A program made the position numbers and the translations under genes. A stretch of 64,000 nt of DNA from Streptococcus suis (GTDB lineage Bacteria; Bacillota; Bacilli; Lactobacillales; Streptococcaceae). The notes under the pieces are model-generated. The model made no database searches. It worked only from the letters and a program-made list of their open reading frames with translations, and had not been told where the DNA came from. Below, in pieces: positions 31,464 through 40,468 of this stretch; the first letter of the stretch is position 1; every line of letters begins with the position of its first letter. The DNA is taken from assembly GCA_002831545.1 (NCBI GenBank), contig CP025095.1:1674001-1738000 (forward strand). Direction: 5' to 3'.

Positions 31464-33197
31464 TTAATCGAAATCAACATACTCTTTTTGAAGTTCAAGA
31501 ACTTCTTCTGCCGTTGCACATTCTATCAAGGCACGGTGAGCATATTCTTCCATCTTAGCTGTATCAAGTTTCTTCATAAGGCTACGTGTACGAAGTACAG
31601 ATGTTGCACTCATAGAGAACTCATCCAAGCCCATACCTACAAGAAGTGGAACAGCTTGTTGATCACCAGCCATCTCACCACACATACCAGCCCATTTACC
31701 TTCTGCGTGTGCAGCCTTGATAACATTGTTGATCAAGCGAAGGATTGATGGGTTATATGGTTGGTAGAGGTATGAAACTTGTTCATTCATACGGTCTGCA
31801 GCCATTGTGTACTGGATAAGGTCGTTTGTACCGATTGAGAAGAAGTCAACTTCTTTGGCAAATTGGTCTGCAAGCATTGCTGCTGCAGGGATTTCAATCA
31901 TGATACCCACTTGGATATCATCCGCAACTGCTACACCTTCTGCCAACAAGTTGGCCTTTTCTTCTTCAAGGATTGCTTTTGCTGCACGGAATTCTGTCAA
32001 CAAGGCAACCATTGGGAACATGATACGAAGTTTACCATGTACTGATGAGCGAAGAAGGGCACGCAACTGAGTACGGAACATTTGGTTACCAGTCTCAGAG
32101 ATAGAGATACGAAGGGCACGGAATCCAAGGAATGGGTTCATTTCGTGTGGAAGATCGAAATAAGGAAGCTCCTTATCACCACCGATATCCATTGTACGAA
32201 CCACAACTGGCTTGCCATTCATACCTTCAAGAACAGCCTTGTAAGCTTCGTATTGTTCATCTTCTGTTGGGAAGTCTTGTGAGTCCATGTACAAGAACTC
32301 TGTACGGTAAAGACCAACTGCCTCAGCACCGTTATCATTTACACCTTCAACGTCTTTTGGTGTACCGATGTTAGCTGCCAATTCAAAGTGTTTACCATCA
32401 GCTGTTACTGTTTGAGCATCTTTCAAAAGAGCCCATTCAGCTTTTTGTTTAGCGTAGGCTTCACCAGCTACCTTAAATTCTGCAATCACTTCTTCAGATG
32501 GGTTGATAACAACTTCACCTGTGATACCGTTAACAGCGAGGACATCGCCATCTTTAACGATTTCAGTGATGTTATTTGTACCCAAAACAGCTGCAATCTC
32601 AAGTGTACGAGCCATGATAGCTGAGTGGCTTGTACGACCACCAATGTTGGTTACAAAGGCTTTTACAAACTGTTTGTTCAATTGTGCTGTATCTGAAGGT
32701 GTCAAGTCGTGTGCGATAACGATTGACTCTTCATCAATTGTCGCAGGGTTTGGCAAACGAACGCCAAGCAAGTGAGCAAGGACACGTTTTGCAACGTCGC
32801 GGATATCTGCTGCACGCTCTTGCATGTATGGGTTATCTTCCATACCTTCAAAGATAGCGATGAACATATCCGTTACTTCTTTCAAACCAGTCTCAGCGTT
32901 TGTTTTCTTAGCACGAATAGTTTCCTTAATCTGACCAATCATTTCTGGGTCAGCAAGAACCATCAAGTGTGCATCAAATACGGCTGCGGCCTCTTCACCT
33001 AGGCTAGCTACTGCGTTCTCACGAATAAGAGAAAGCTCGTTTTGAGATGCTGCAAGAGCTGCATCCAAACGAGCTTCTTCTGCATTTGTATCTTCAACTG
33101 TAACAGTTTCGAAGGACAAATCTGGCTGAACGAGTAGATATGCCTTAGCAACAGCAACACCATCTGATGCTGCGATTCCTTTAAGCATTTCTGTCAT
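31464..33197 (-). CDS. ptsI: Phosphoenolpyruvate-protein phosphotransferase (Enzyme I)
   Basis: Enzyme I takes phosphate from phosphoenolpyruvate and passes it to HPr, starting all PTS sugar uptake. The 577-residue protein shows the phospho-histidine motif [18 protein letters not shown] near residue 190, the PEP-binding domain ([11 protein letters not shown], then [14 protein letters not shown] near 455) and the catalytic cysteine in GMCGEMAGD near 503. The start at 33197 ([13 protein letters not shown]) follows ptsH by 4 nt, which matches related proteins; a frame extending into ptsH is not used. Confidence 0.98.
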   Translation of the reverse strand: MTEMLKGIAASDGVAVAKAYLLVQPDLSFETVTVEDTNAEEARLDAALAASQNELSLIRENAVASLGEEAAAVFDAHLMVLADPEMIGQIKETIRAKKTNAETGLKEVTDMFIAIFEGMEDNPYMQERAADIRDVAKRVLAHLLGVRLPNPATIDEESIVIAHDLTPSDTAQLNKQFVKAFVTNIGGRTSHSAIMARTLEIAAVLGTNNITEIVKDGDVLAVNGITGEVVINPSEEVIAEFKVAGEAYAKQKAEWALLKDAQTVTADGKHFELAANIGTPKDVEGVNDNGAEAVGLYRTEFLYMDSQDFPTEDEQYEAYKAVLEGMNGKPVVVRTMDIGGDKELPYFDLPHEMNPFLGFRALRISISETGNQMFRTQLRALLRSSVHGKLRIMFPMVALLTEFRAAKAILEEEKANLLAEGVAVADDIQVGIMIEIPAAAMLADQFAKEVDFFSIGTNDLIQYTMAADRMNEQVSYLYQPYNPSILRLINNVIKAAHAEGKWAGMCGEMAGDQQAVPLLVGMGLDEFSMSATSVLRTRSLMKKLDTAKMEEYAHRALIECATAEEVLELQKEYVDFD

Positions 33198-33201
33198 ATT
33201 C

Positions 33202-33465
33202 TTATGCCAATCCTTCTTTTTCCATTGTTTCAGTGATAGCTGCGATTGCGTCGTCAGCATCAGCACCTTCAGCAGAGATTGTTACGTCAGCACCTTGACC
33301 AACACCAAGACTCATAACACCCATGATAGATTTAAGGTTAACTGATTTATCTTTGTAGTTCAAAGTGATGTCTGAAGCGAATTTGCTAGCAGTTTGAACA
33401 AGCAAAGTTGCTGGACGAGCGTGGATACCTGTTTCTGCCACAATGTGGAAGTCTTTTGAAGCCAT
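33202..33465 (-). CDS. ptsH: Phosphocarrier protein HPr
   Basis: HPr, 87 residues, carries phosphate from Enzyme I to sugar-specific EIIA on His15 (GIHARPAT). Ser46 (LKSIMGVM) is the HPr kinase site; HPr(Ser-P) is the corepressor of CcpA in carbon catabolite control. It is the first gene of the ptsHI operon with a strong SD (AAAGGAGAA) and an extended -10 promoter that overlaps a cre-like sequence, so the operon may be under CcpA control itself. Confidence 0.98.
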   Translation of the reverse strand: MASKDFHIVAETGIHARPATLLVQTASKFASDITLNYKDKSVNLKSIMGVMSLGVGQGADVTISAEGADADDAIAAITETMEKEGLA

Positions 33466-33527
33466 ATTTGGATTCTCCTTTATTTTTACAAAATTGTGAG
33501 TTATTTGTGATAACCCTTACAAAAGAC

Positions 33528-33556
33528 ATTATACCACTTTTTGAAATCATTTTCAA
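33528..33556 (-). promoter_or_regulatory. ptsHI promoter with overlapping cre-like site
   Basis: TTGAAA (33551-33556), 17-nt spacer, TATAAT (33528-33533) with extended TG-G. TGAAAATGATTTCA (33542-33555) matches 13 of 14 cre positions, with CG replaced by TG at the centre, and covers the -35 and the spacer. Confidence 0.7.
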
Positions 33557-33619
33557 GATTTTTTTACCTTTCTTTCATGTTTCCGTCATAAAAAGAGAGG
33601 CCCAAATTTCAAGTTGAAG

Positions 33620-34573
33620 TTAGCCACCCAAAAGAAATTCACTTGGCGACTTGTAGTCCAAGCATTTTTTAGGGTAGTTGTTAATCCAATTTTCGATAAA
33701 AGCTACTTCTTTCGGAGTCGTTTTCTTGGTTCCTTTAGGTAACCATCTCCGAATCAATCGATTATGGTTTTCATTTGAACCTCTTTCCCATGAAGAGTAG
33801 GGATGTGCATAGTAGATATGTTCCTCAGGAAATACCTCAGACAATCGTTTGAACTCCGAACCATTATCTGCAGTTATTGATAAAATATGATACTCAGCCA
33901 ATAGTAACCTAAGTGCCTGATTGACAGCTTCAGCAGTTTTACTTGGAATTAATCTTATGATTTGGTGTCTACTTCGTCGGTCGGTTAAGACTAAAAGACA
34001 CTGATTTTTCGCTCTGGTTAGTAGAACTGTATCAATTTCATAATGACCGTTTTCCAATCGAAGATTGATGACCTCTGGTCGCTCTTCGATTGATTTACCA
34101 GCTGGCTTAAAGTTCGGACTAGCTTGCTTCTTGCCACCTTTCCCTTTTCTAGGATAAAGCATGTCCGATTTCTTCAATCCTAAATGACCATTATGAAACC
34201 AATAGTAGATGGTTGAAATACCTACTTTCACTTGCTTCTTCTTCACTATCATTTCAGGTGAAAATTTTTGCTTATGATAGTGTAAAATCTTCTCTTTCAT
34301 TTCTTTCGTTAGGATTATCTTTTTAACCGACCGTTTTCGATTGGAATGGTAAACAGTTTGTGCATAATCAGCAGAATAAACTTTTTTGTAGACCCCTTTT
34401 CGCACTTGTTGTAAGGTTGTCCCACGCTTGATTTCATTATGAATCGTTTGAGGCGCCTTTCCTAACAAGCCTGCAATTTCACGATTTGACTTATTTTCAA
34501 GTTTCCACCGCTCAATCAAGCGACGGTTATCTATTGTCAAATGTTTCCCTTTTGGGGTATAATGTCCTTGCAT
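33620..34573 (-). CDS. IS30-family transposase
   Basis: A 317-residue transposase that cuts and joins the element ends. The N-terminus has a helix-turn-helix of the IS30 type (LTIDNRRLIERWKLENKSNREIAGLLGKAPQTIHNEIKRG, read here in parts). The DDE catalytic core is seen as Asp in HYEIDTVLL, Asp in ITADNGSEF and Glu in WERGSNENHNRLIRRWLPKG, near residues 185, 240 and 275. I set the start at 34573 (MQGHYTPKGKH), which has GGAAAGG upstream and an extended -10 (TGCTATACT) near 34609. It appears intact. Confidence 0.93.
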   Translation of the reverse strand: MQGHYTPKGKHLTIDNRRLIERWKLENKSNREIAGLLGKAPQTIHNEIKRGTTLQQVRKGVYKKVYSADYAQTVYHSNRKRSVKKIILTKEMKEKILHYHKQKFSPEMIVKKKQVKVGISTIYYWFHNGHLGLKKSDMLYPRKGKGGKKQASPNFKPAGKSIEERPEVINLRLENGHYEIDTVLLTRAKNQCLLVLTDRRSRHQIIRLIPSKTAEAVNQALRLLLAEYHILSITADNGSEFKRLSEVFPEEHIYYAHPYSSWERGSNENHNRLIRRWLPKGTKKTTPKEVAFIENWINNYPKKCLDYKSPSEFLLGG

Positions 34574-34646
34574 CTCTGTGCCTTTCCTTGTGTTTGTGGT
34601 GAACAACAAGTATAGCACAGAGGTGTTTTCTTATACCTTAAATCAC

Positions 34647-34755
34647 ATTTCATTTGACACCAGGCACCCTTGAAGCTGTTTTTTCAGCTAAACCAAGGCT
34701 ATGATTAGCCTTGGGCAACTAGCCTAACAGCTTCAAGCCTGTTATCAAATGAAAT
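34647..34755. repeat. 109-bp nested palindrome inside the IS30 element
   Basis: Three nested arms: ATTTCATTTGA/TCAAATGAAAT at the outside, CTTGAAGCTGTT/AACAGCTTCAAG, and CCAAGGCTA/TAGCCTTGG at the centre. It would fold into a long cruciform or hairpin in the 5' region of the transposase gene. Confidence 0.8.
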
Positions 34756-34851
34756 CATCAACTTACTCAAACATAGTGAAACATCTAATTCTTGACTAAG
34801 GTAAGGTGGCTAACTTCATTATAGAACTTTCGATAAAAAGAGAGGTTCATT

Positions 34852-36045
34852 TTACTTTTTCTTCATTATAGAATCTATTAGAACTTCTGAAAATTGACTA
34901 GTAGATTGATGAGCAACGTCCAAAATTTTAGCAAAATCAAGCGTAACATTTTTATTTATAAAAGCGTCTTCCAAGGCCTGAATAATTAAAGCAGCTGCTT
35001 CTTTCCAGCCTATATATTCCAACATCATACAAGCCGAAAGCAAGAGGGAACATGGATTAGCCAAATCCTTTCCTGCAATATCAGGAGCAGTTCCATGGGT
35101 TGCCTCAAAAATCGCATGACCTGTCTGGTAGTTAATGTTAGCACCCGGTGAGATGCCTATTCCTCCGACCTGTGCCGCAAGAGCATCTGATGCATAATCT
35201 CCATTTAGATTTGTAAGAGCAACCACCTGGAAGTTTTCCGGCGCCAATAAAATCTGCTGCAGAAAGTTATCCGCAATAATGTCATTTACTACCAAAATCC
35301 CCTCTGCAAGTTCTGTAGCAAATTCTTCTTTCGCCAATTCATAACCCCACTTGCGGAAACCGCCTTCTGTAAACTTTTGAATATTTCCCTTATGAACCAA
35401 GGTCACCTTCTTCAATTGATGTTCTAGGGCATATTCTATTGCAGAGCGAATGAGGCGTTTACTCCCTTCTTCCGAAATCGGTTTGATACCAATACTTGAA
35501 GATTCTGGAAAACGGATATTTACCACTCCCATTTCTTCTTGTAAAAAGGAAATGACTTTGGCAACTTCATCTGAACCAGCCTCCCATTCAATACCTGCAT
35601 AAATATCTTCTGTATTTTCACGAAAAATAGTAATATCCGTCTTTTCAGGCTCTTTCAGCGGACTTGGTACTCCCTTAAAATAGCGAATCGGGCGCACACA
35701 GGCATACAAATCTAATTCTTGACGAAGTGCAACATTAAGAGAACGATGACCTTTCCCAATCGGCGTCCCCAAGGGACCTTTGATTGCAACCAGATGCTCA
35801 CGGATTATTTCCAGTGTCTCACTCGGCAAAGAAGTTCCCGTTAATTCATAAGCCTTTTCTCCTGCAAAAACCTCCCTCCACTGAATAGAACGTTGACCTG
35901 CATAGGCTTTTTTCACTGCAGCATCAATAACTTTTTGACTGACTGACCAAATATCCCTGCCAATACCATCTCCTTCAATATAGGGAATAACGGGACAATC
36001 TGGGACAATTAACCGTCCCTCTCTCATCAGGATTTTTTCTGCCAT
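34852..36045 (-). CDS. icd: NADP-dependent isocitrate dehydrogenase
   Basis: Converts isocitrate to 2-oxoglutarate with NADP reduction. The 397-residue protein has [13 protein letters not shown] near residue 22, the substrate site [12 protein letters not shown] and the family motif [26 protein letters not shown] (read in parts near 290). It is the last gene of acn-citZ-icd, 2 nt after citZ. In a streptococcus without the rest of the Krebs cycle, this branch supplies 2-oxoglutarate for glutamate synthesis. An IS30 element has landed about 30 bp beyond the stop codon. Confidence 0.97.
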   Translation of the reverse strand: MAEKILMREGRLIVPDCPVIPYIEGDGIGRDIWSVSQKVIDAAVKKAYAGQRSIQWREVFAGEKAYELTGTSLPSETLEIIREHLVAIKGPLGTPIGKGHRSLNVALRQELDLYACVRPIRYFKGVPSPLKEPEKTDITIFRENTEDIYAGIEWEAGSDEVAKVISFLQEEMGVVNIRFPESSSIGIKPISEEGSKRLIRSAIEYALEHQLKKVTLVHKGNIQKFTEGGFRKWGYELAKEEFATELAEGILVVNDIIADNFLQQILLAPENFQVVALTNLNGDYASDALAAQVGGIGISPGANINYQTGHAIFEATHGTAPDIAGKDLANPCSLLLSACMMLEYIGWKEAAALIIQALEDAFINKNVTLDFAKILDVAHQSTSQFSEVLIDSIMKKK

Positions 36046-36047
36046 AT

Positions 36048-37166
36048 TTACCTCTTTCCAATCGGGATGTAAGCCAAATTCCTACCACCTAAGTAGGAAG
36101 AGCGCGGACGAAGCAATTTATTATTTTTCCGTTGTTCCTGGACATGTGCAATCCACCCCGCCATACGGCTCATTGCAAAAATCAATGTAAAAATATCACT
36201 ATCAATACCTAGCACATGGTAAACTGTCGCCGAATAGAAGTCTACGTTTGGAATTAAACCTTTTTTGTTTTTAATAAAGCTCTCTACTTCCTCTGACAAT
36301 CTATAAAACGCTTCATCGTCTGTTCCGAATGTCAAATCACGCGCCATCTCCTTCAAATACTCTTGACGAGGATCAACCGTTTTATAGACTCGATGACCAA
36401 ATCCCATAATTTTTTCCTTCGAATCCAGCTTCTTCTGCAAATATCTCTCGGTATCACCACTCTCGCGAATAGCCAGCAACATGTCAAACACTCGTTCATT
36501 TGCACCACCATGCAATGAGCCTTTCAGAGTCCCAATTGCCGTGGTGACACAAGAATATAAATCCGTTAACGTTGATGCCGTGACACGCGCAGCAAAAGTA
36601 GACGCATTCAATTCATGATCAGCATGAAGCACCAAAGCTTTGTTAAACGCTTTGATTTGTAAATCACTCGGCTCCTCACCATTCAGCATATAAAGAAAAT
36701 TCGCCGCAAACCCCAGATCAGACCGCGGTTCAATTGGAACCAATCCACGTCTCAAACGAGCAAATGTTGCAATAATCGTCGGAACCTTGGCCATAATCTG
36801 AATAGATTGTTCATACAATGCTTCTAACGAATTCTCTTCAGCGTGTACATTATATACTCCAAGGAGAGATACAGTCGAACGCAACACGCTCATAGGATGC
36901 AAATGTCGCCGTGATTGAATCAGAATACATTGCTCTACCGCATCTGAAATCGCATATTCTTTTCGCAGACTTTTCTCAAAATAATTTAATTCAATCTGAG
37001 TTGGCAAATGCAGGTTCCACAGAAGATAGATGACTTCCTCAAAAGAAGCGTTATTCTCCATCAATTCAGCAATGTCATACCCTGCATAGGACAAACGGTC
37101 ATTTTCAATTGCACTGATTCGCGTATCACAGGCAATCGCATCTTTTAACCCATTCGTTTCTGTCAT
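36048..37166 (-). CDS. citZ: Citrate synthase
   Basis: Condenses oxaloacetate with acetyl-CoA. The 372-residue protein shows the catalytic histidines in [11 protein letters not shown] near residue 222 and [14 protein letters not shown] near 260, and the Asp in [13 protein letters not shown] near 310. Its ATG overlaps the acn stop by 4 nt (ATGA), and icd follows 2 nt after its stop, so the three genes are translationally coupled. Length fits type II-like Gram-positive citrate synthases. Confidence 0.97.
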   Translation of the reverse strand: MTETNGLKDAIACDTRISAIENDRLSYAGYDIAELMENNASFEEVIYLLWNLHLPTQIELNYFEKSLRKEYAISDAVEQCILIQSRRHLHPMSVLRSTVSLLGVYNVHAEENSLEALYEQSIQIMAKVPTIIATFARLRRGLVPIEPRSDLGFAANFLYMLNGEEPSDLQIKAFNKALVLHADHELNASTFAARVTASTLTDLYSCVTTAIGTLKGSLHGGANERVFDMLLAIRESGDTERYLQKKLDSKEKIMGFGHRVYKTVDPRQEYLKEMARDLTFGTDDEAFYRLSEEVESFIKNKKGLIPNVDFYSATVYHVLGIDSDIFTLIFAMSRMAGWIAHVQEQRKNNKLLRPRSSYLGGRNLAYIPIGKR

Positions 37167-39832
37167 ACCTTTCCTCCTAGTTTCTTTCTTACTACCATAG
37201 GTAAAATACCTCCGTGGCGATAATAACGAATATCCGCTTCTGCATCAAACCGCACCAGAGCTTGAAACTCCTTTTTAACCTCGTCTGTTTGCGCATGGAC
37301 TGTTACAATTTGACCAACACCGACATCTTCTGGCAAGTCGATTGTATAGCTTTCATGTCCAGTCAAGCCAAGACTTTCTGCCGACTGACCTTCTAAAAAT
37401 TGTAAAGGAAGAACACCCATCATCACTAAGTTTGAACGGTGAATCCGCTCAAATGACTCAGCAAGAACAGCCTTCACACCAAGTAAACTTGAACCTTTGG
37501 CTGCCCAGTCACGGCTTGACCCCATCCCATAGTCTTTACCAGCAATAACAATACTACCGACACCAGCTTCCTTATATCTCATGGCTGCATCATAGATTGG
37601 AAGAATCTCATCGCCAACTCTTGTCCAACCACCAATTTTTCCAGCTGCCAGCTCATTCTTTATACGAATATTTGCAAAAGTCCCACGCATCATGACTTCG
37701 TGATTTCCACGACGACTTCCATAAGAATTAAAATCCTTATAAACAATACCATTCTCTTCGAGATAATGAGCTGCAGGACTCAATCGTGCAATATTCCCCG
37801 CCGGGGAAATATGATCTGTCGTTACAGAATCGCCAAATTTAGCCAAAACAGATAAATTTTCCAGTGGTTTTATGGATAAATCTGCCTGCATGTTGTCAAA
37901 ATAGGGCGGATTTTGAATATAGGTTGAAGATGAATTCCAATTGTAATTCTTCTCTGTCTTTGTTTCAATCGCATTCCAAGCCTGACTATCTGTAAATACC
38001 TGTTGGTATTCTTCCTTATAAAGGTCACGAGTCACATAACGCTCAATGTAGTCATCTACCTCCTTACGACTTGGCATAATGTCCGCAAGGTAGACAGCTT
38101 GTTGCTTCTCATCATACCCCAGCGGATCCCTTGTTAAATCTACATTCATATTTCCCGCAATAGCATAGGCAACAACAAGCGGTGGGCTCGCTAAGAAATT
38201 AGCTTTTACCAATGGATTAATCCGGCCTTCAAAGTTACGATTTCCAGATAATACCGCAGAAACCAATAAATCTTCTTCCTTAATCGCCTCCGCTACTTCA
38301 GGACGCAGATCACCTGAGTTACCTATACAAGTTGTACAACCATAACCAACCAAATTGAACCCTAAAGCATCTAGATAGGTCTGCAAACCTGATTTTTTCA
38401 AATAGCCAGTCACTACTTTTGAGCCTGGTGCCAATGACGTCTTGACCGTCTTAGAAACTGCCAAACCTTTTTCTACCGCATTTTTTGCCAGTAATCCTGC
38501 CGCCAAAAGGACATACGGATTAGAGGTATTTGTACACGAGGTAATCGCCGCAATAGCAACATGACCTGTTTGAATTTGCTCATCTCCTTCAACATACTTA
38601 ACCGTGGCTGTTTTATCTAACTCTGCTTCCTCCAAACCAAATCCACGCACACCTACTTCACGTATTAAACTAGCCTGAAACTCTGCTTTTGCATCTGTTA
38701 ATTCTATCAAATCCTGTGGTCTCTTAGGACCAGAAATAGATGGGACTACTGTCGATAAATCCAATTCTAAAACCTTGCTATAAGACGGAAAACGTTCAGC
38801 ATCATAGAATAAATAATTAGCCTTAGCATAGGCTTCTGTCAACTCCACGTGCTCCTCCGAACGGTTGGTCAATCTCATATAATGTAAAGTTTCTCCATCG
38901 ATCGGGAAATAGCCACAGGTCGCACCGTATTCTGGAGCCATATTGGAAACAGTTGCTCGATCCGCTAATGTAAGAGAAGATAAACCTGGTCCAAAAAATT
39001 CGACAAACTTCCCAACTACATTTTCCTGACGTAGAAGTTGAGTGACCTTAAGCGCCAAATCCGTTGCAGTGGCAACCTTAGGCAATTGCCCAGCTAGGCG
39101 AACGCCAATCACTTCAGGAACGGGAAAATAGGATGCTTCACCCAACATTGCAGCTTCCGCCTCAATACCACCTACACCCCAACCAAGTACACCAATACCG
39201 TTAATCATGGTCGTATGACTGTCTGTACCAAACATAGAATCTGGATAAAGCAAACCATCCTTGTTGATAATAACATCGCTTAGAAATTCAATATTTACCT
39301 GATGGATAATTCCTGTCGCTGGAGGCACAGCGCGATAATTTTCAAAGGAATTCTCTGCCCATTTCAGAAATTCATAACGTTCATTATTTCTTTCGAACTC
39401 TAAGGCAATATTTTTCTCCAGAGCATCTTCAGTCCCAAAAAAATCAACTTGAACGGAGTGGTCGATGACTAAATCCACTGGAATTTCCGGATTAATCAAT
39501 TCAGGGTTTCCACCTGCTTTCACCACCGCATCACGCATGGAGGCTAAATCTACCACAACAGGAACACCTGTAAAATCTTGCAAAATAACACGACTAGGTT
39601 TAAAAGGAATTTCTCCTTTAGGAGATGCAGCCTGATAATGAAGCAACTCCATTATGTGATTTTTTGTAACATCCAAACCATCTTTTTTTCTTAAAAGACT
39701 TTCTAATAAAATACGAATAGTATAGGGAAGTGAATGAATATCCACTTTTTCTTCCATTGAAATCGAATCCAATGCATAATATGAATATTCTTTCCCTTTA
39801 TGAAACAAGCGTTTTCTATGTGATTTTTCCAT
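37163..39832 (-). CDS. acnA: Aconitate hydratase
   Basis: Isomerises citrate to isocitrate through an iron-sulfur cluster. The 889-residue protein is of the AcnA/IRP type. The three cluster cysteines are in [12 protein letters not shown] near residue 432 and [12 protein letters not shown] near 498. The C-terminal swivel domain begins around 660 ([14 protein letters not shown]) and contains [10 protein letters not shown]. It is the first gene of the three-gene operon, with SD AAAGGAGG and a promoter at 39863-39892. Confidence 0.97.
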   Translation of the reverse strand: MEKSHRKRLFHKGKEYSYYALDSISMEEKVDIHSLPYTIRILLESLLRKKDGLDVTKNHIMELLHYQAASPKGEIPFKPSRVILQDFTGVPVVVDLASMRDAVVKAGGNPELINPEIPVDLVIDHSVQVDFFGTEDALEKNIALEFERNNERYEFLKWAENSFENYRAVPPATGIIHQVNIEFLSDVIINKDGLLYPDSMFGTDSHTTMINGIGVLGWGVGGIEAEAAMLGEASYFPVPEVIGVRLAGQLPKVATATDLALKVTQLLRQENVVGKFVEFFGPGLSSLTLADRATVSNMAPEYGATCGYFPIDGETLHYMRLTNRSEEHVELTEAYAKANYLFYDAERFPSYSKVLELDLSTVVPSISGPKRPQDLIELTDAKAEFQASLIREVGVRGFGLEEAELDKTATVKYVEGDEQIQTGHVAIAAITSCTNTSNPYVLLAAGLLAKNAVEKGLAVSKTVKTSLAPGSKVVTGYLKKSGLQTYLDALGFNLVGYGCTTCIGNSGDLRPEVAEAIKEEDLLVSAVLSGNRNFEGRINPLVKANFLASPPLVVAYAIAGNMNVDLTRDPLGYDEKQQAVYLADIMPSRKEVDDYIERYVTRDLYKEEYQQVFTDSQAWNAIETKTEKNYNWNSSSTYIQNPPYFDNMQADLSIKPLENLSVLAKFGDSVTTDHISPAGNIARLSPAAHYLEENGIVYKDFNSYGSRRGNHEVMMRGTFANIRIKNELAAGKIGGWTRVGDEILPIYDAAMRYKEAGVGSIVIAGKDYGMGSSRDWAAKGSSLLGVKAVLAESFERIHRSNLVMMGVLPLQFLEGQSAESLGLTGHESYTIDLPEDVGVGQIVTVHAQTDEVKKEFQALVRFDAEADIRYYRHGGILPMVVRKKLGGKV

Positions 39833-39862
39833 ATTTTATAACCTCCTTTGGCATTATTAAAT

Positions 39863-39892
39863 AGTATAGTACAAAAGCTAATATATATTCAA
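39863..39892 (-). promoter_or_regulatory. acn-citZ-icd promoter
   Basis: TTGAAT (39887-39892), 18-nt spacer, TATACT (39863-39868) on the minus strand, 31 nt before the acn start codon. Confidence 0.6.
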
Positions 39893-40063
39893 TACATATA
39901 TCACTATAAATGTTACATTTTATAACACTGCATGTTTCCTTCAAAACATTATGACATTTGTAAAAAAGCTGATTTATACTTTACCGAGAGATTGTTAGGG
40001 TTATCAAACTAAATAGAAACAGCTATGTAAACGCTATTTTCGACTTGGCAGCATTGGACGTAT
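39893..40063. other. Intergenic region between acn and nrdH promoters
   Basis: A gap of about 385 bp lies between the divergent acn and nrdH genes. This central part is AT-rich and non-coding. It holds a cre-like sequence TGTAAACGCTATTT at 40026-40039 (12 of 14 matches) and an inverted pair around 39911-39932 (TGTTACATTTTATAACA). I saw no further regulatory motif that I can name. Confidence 0.5.
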
Positions 40064-40111
40064 GTACAATATATGGTGTCTTGTAAAAATATTGTGCACT
40101 ATATTTTGTGA
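40064..40111. promoter_or_regulatory. Pair of NrdR-like boxes upstream of nrdH
   Basis: Two 16-bp sites, 40064-40079 and 40096-40111, each match 13 of 16 positions of the NrdR box consensus ACACWATATATWGTGT. Their starts are 32 bp apart, three helical turns, the known arrangement for NrdR. They lie just upstream of the nrdH -35. NrdR represses ribonucleotide reductase genes according to nucleotide pools. Confidence 0.8.
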
Positions 40112-40130
40112 TTTTAAATAAACTTCCTTC

Positions 40131-40159
40131 TTGACTTTAACCTTAAAATCTTGTATCCT
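40131..40159 (+). promoter_or_regulatory. nrdH-nrdE promoter
   Basis: TTGACT (40131-40136), 17-nt spacer, TATCCT (40154-40159). It lies 59 nt before the nrdH ATG. Confidence 0.75.
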
Positions 40160-40217
40160 AGATTGGTAACAAAATTGGGATTTTCTATTAATCCCTCATG
40201 GACAAAGGAGAAATTGA

Positions 40218-40436
40218 ATGGTAACGATCTATTCAAAAAATGATTGTGTACAGTGTAAAATGACCAAGAAATTCTTGGATCAACATAGTGTAGATTATAA
40301 AGAAATCAATCTAGATGAACAGCCTGAATTTATCGATCACGTAAAAGGGCTCGGTTTCTCAGCTGCACCTGTTATCGAAACTGAAAATGATGTTTTCTCA
40401 GGTTTTCAACCAGGAAAACTAAAAGCCTTGGTTTAA
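40218..40436 (+). CDS. nrdH: Glutaredoxin-like protein NrdH
   Basis: A 72-residue thioredoxin-fold protein that supplies electrons to the class Ib ribonucleotide reductase. The active site is CVQC at residues 11-14, followed by the NrdH-specific end FSGFQPGKLKAL near the C-terminus. SD AAAGGAG lies 8 nt upstream. It precedes nrdE by 32 nt. No nrdI is present here, although the family usually needs it; it must lie elsewhere. Confidence 0.95.
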   Translation: MVTIYSKNDCVQCKMTKKFLDQHSVDYKEINLDEQPEFIDHVKGLGFSAAPVIETENDVFSGFQPGKLKALV

Positions 40437-40468
40437 CTCCCTACTGTTTATAGAAAGAGATTGCGACT

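Larger units (their letters stand above)
33615..34818 (-). mobile_element. IS30-family insertion sequence (about 1.2 kb)
   Basis: A 14-bp inverted repeat (TGAAGTTAGCCACC at 33615-33628 and its complement at 34805-34818) bounds one transposase gene whose stop codon lies in the left repeat. The element sits between ptsH and icd, in a region where the two genes are transcribed the same way. No clear target duplication was found; IS30 elements give only 2-3 bp. Between the gene and the right repeat there is a large palindrome. Confidence 0.85.

Noticed and set aside
33590..34850. ATAAAAAGAGAGG on both sides of the IS30 as a target duplication
   Set aside because: The two copies are not adjacent to the element ends and are too long for IS30, which duplicates 2-3 bp; probably coincidence or an older repeat.
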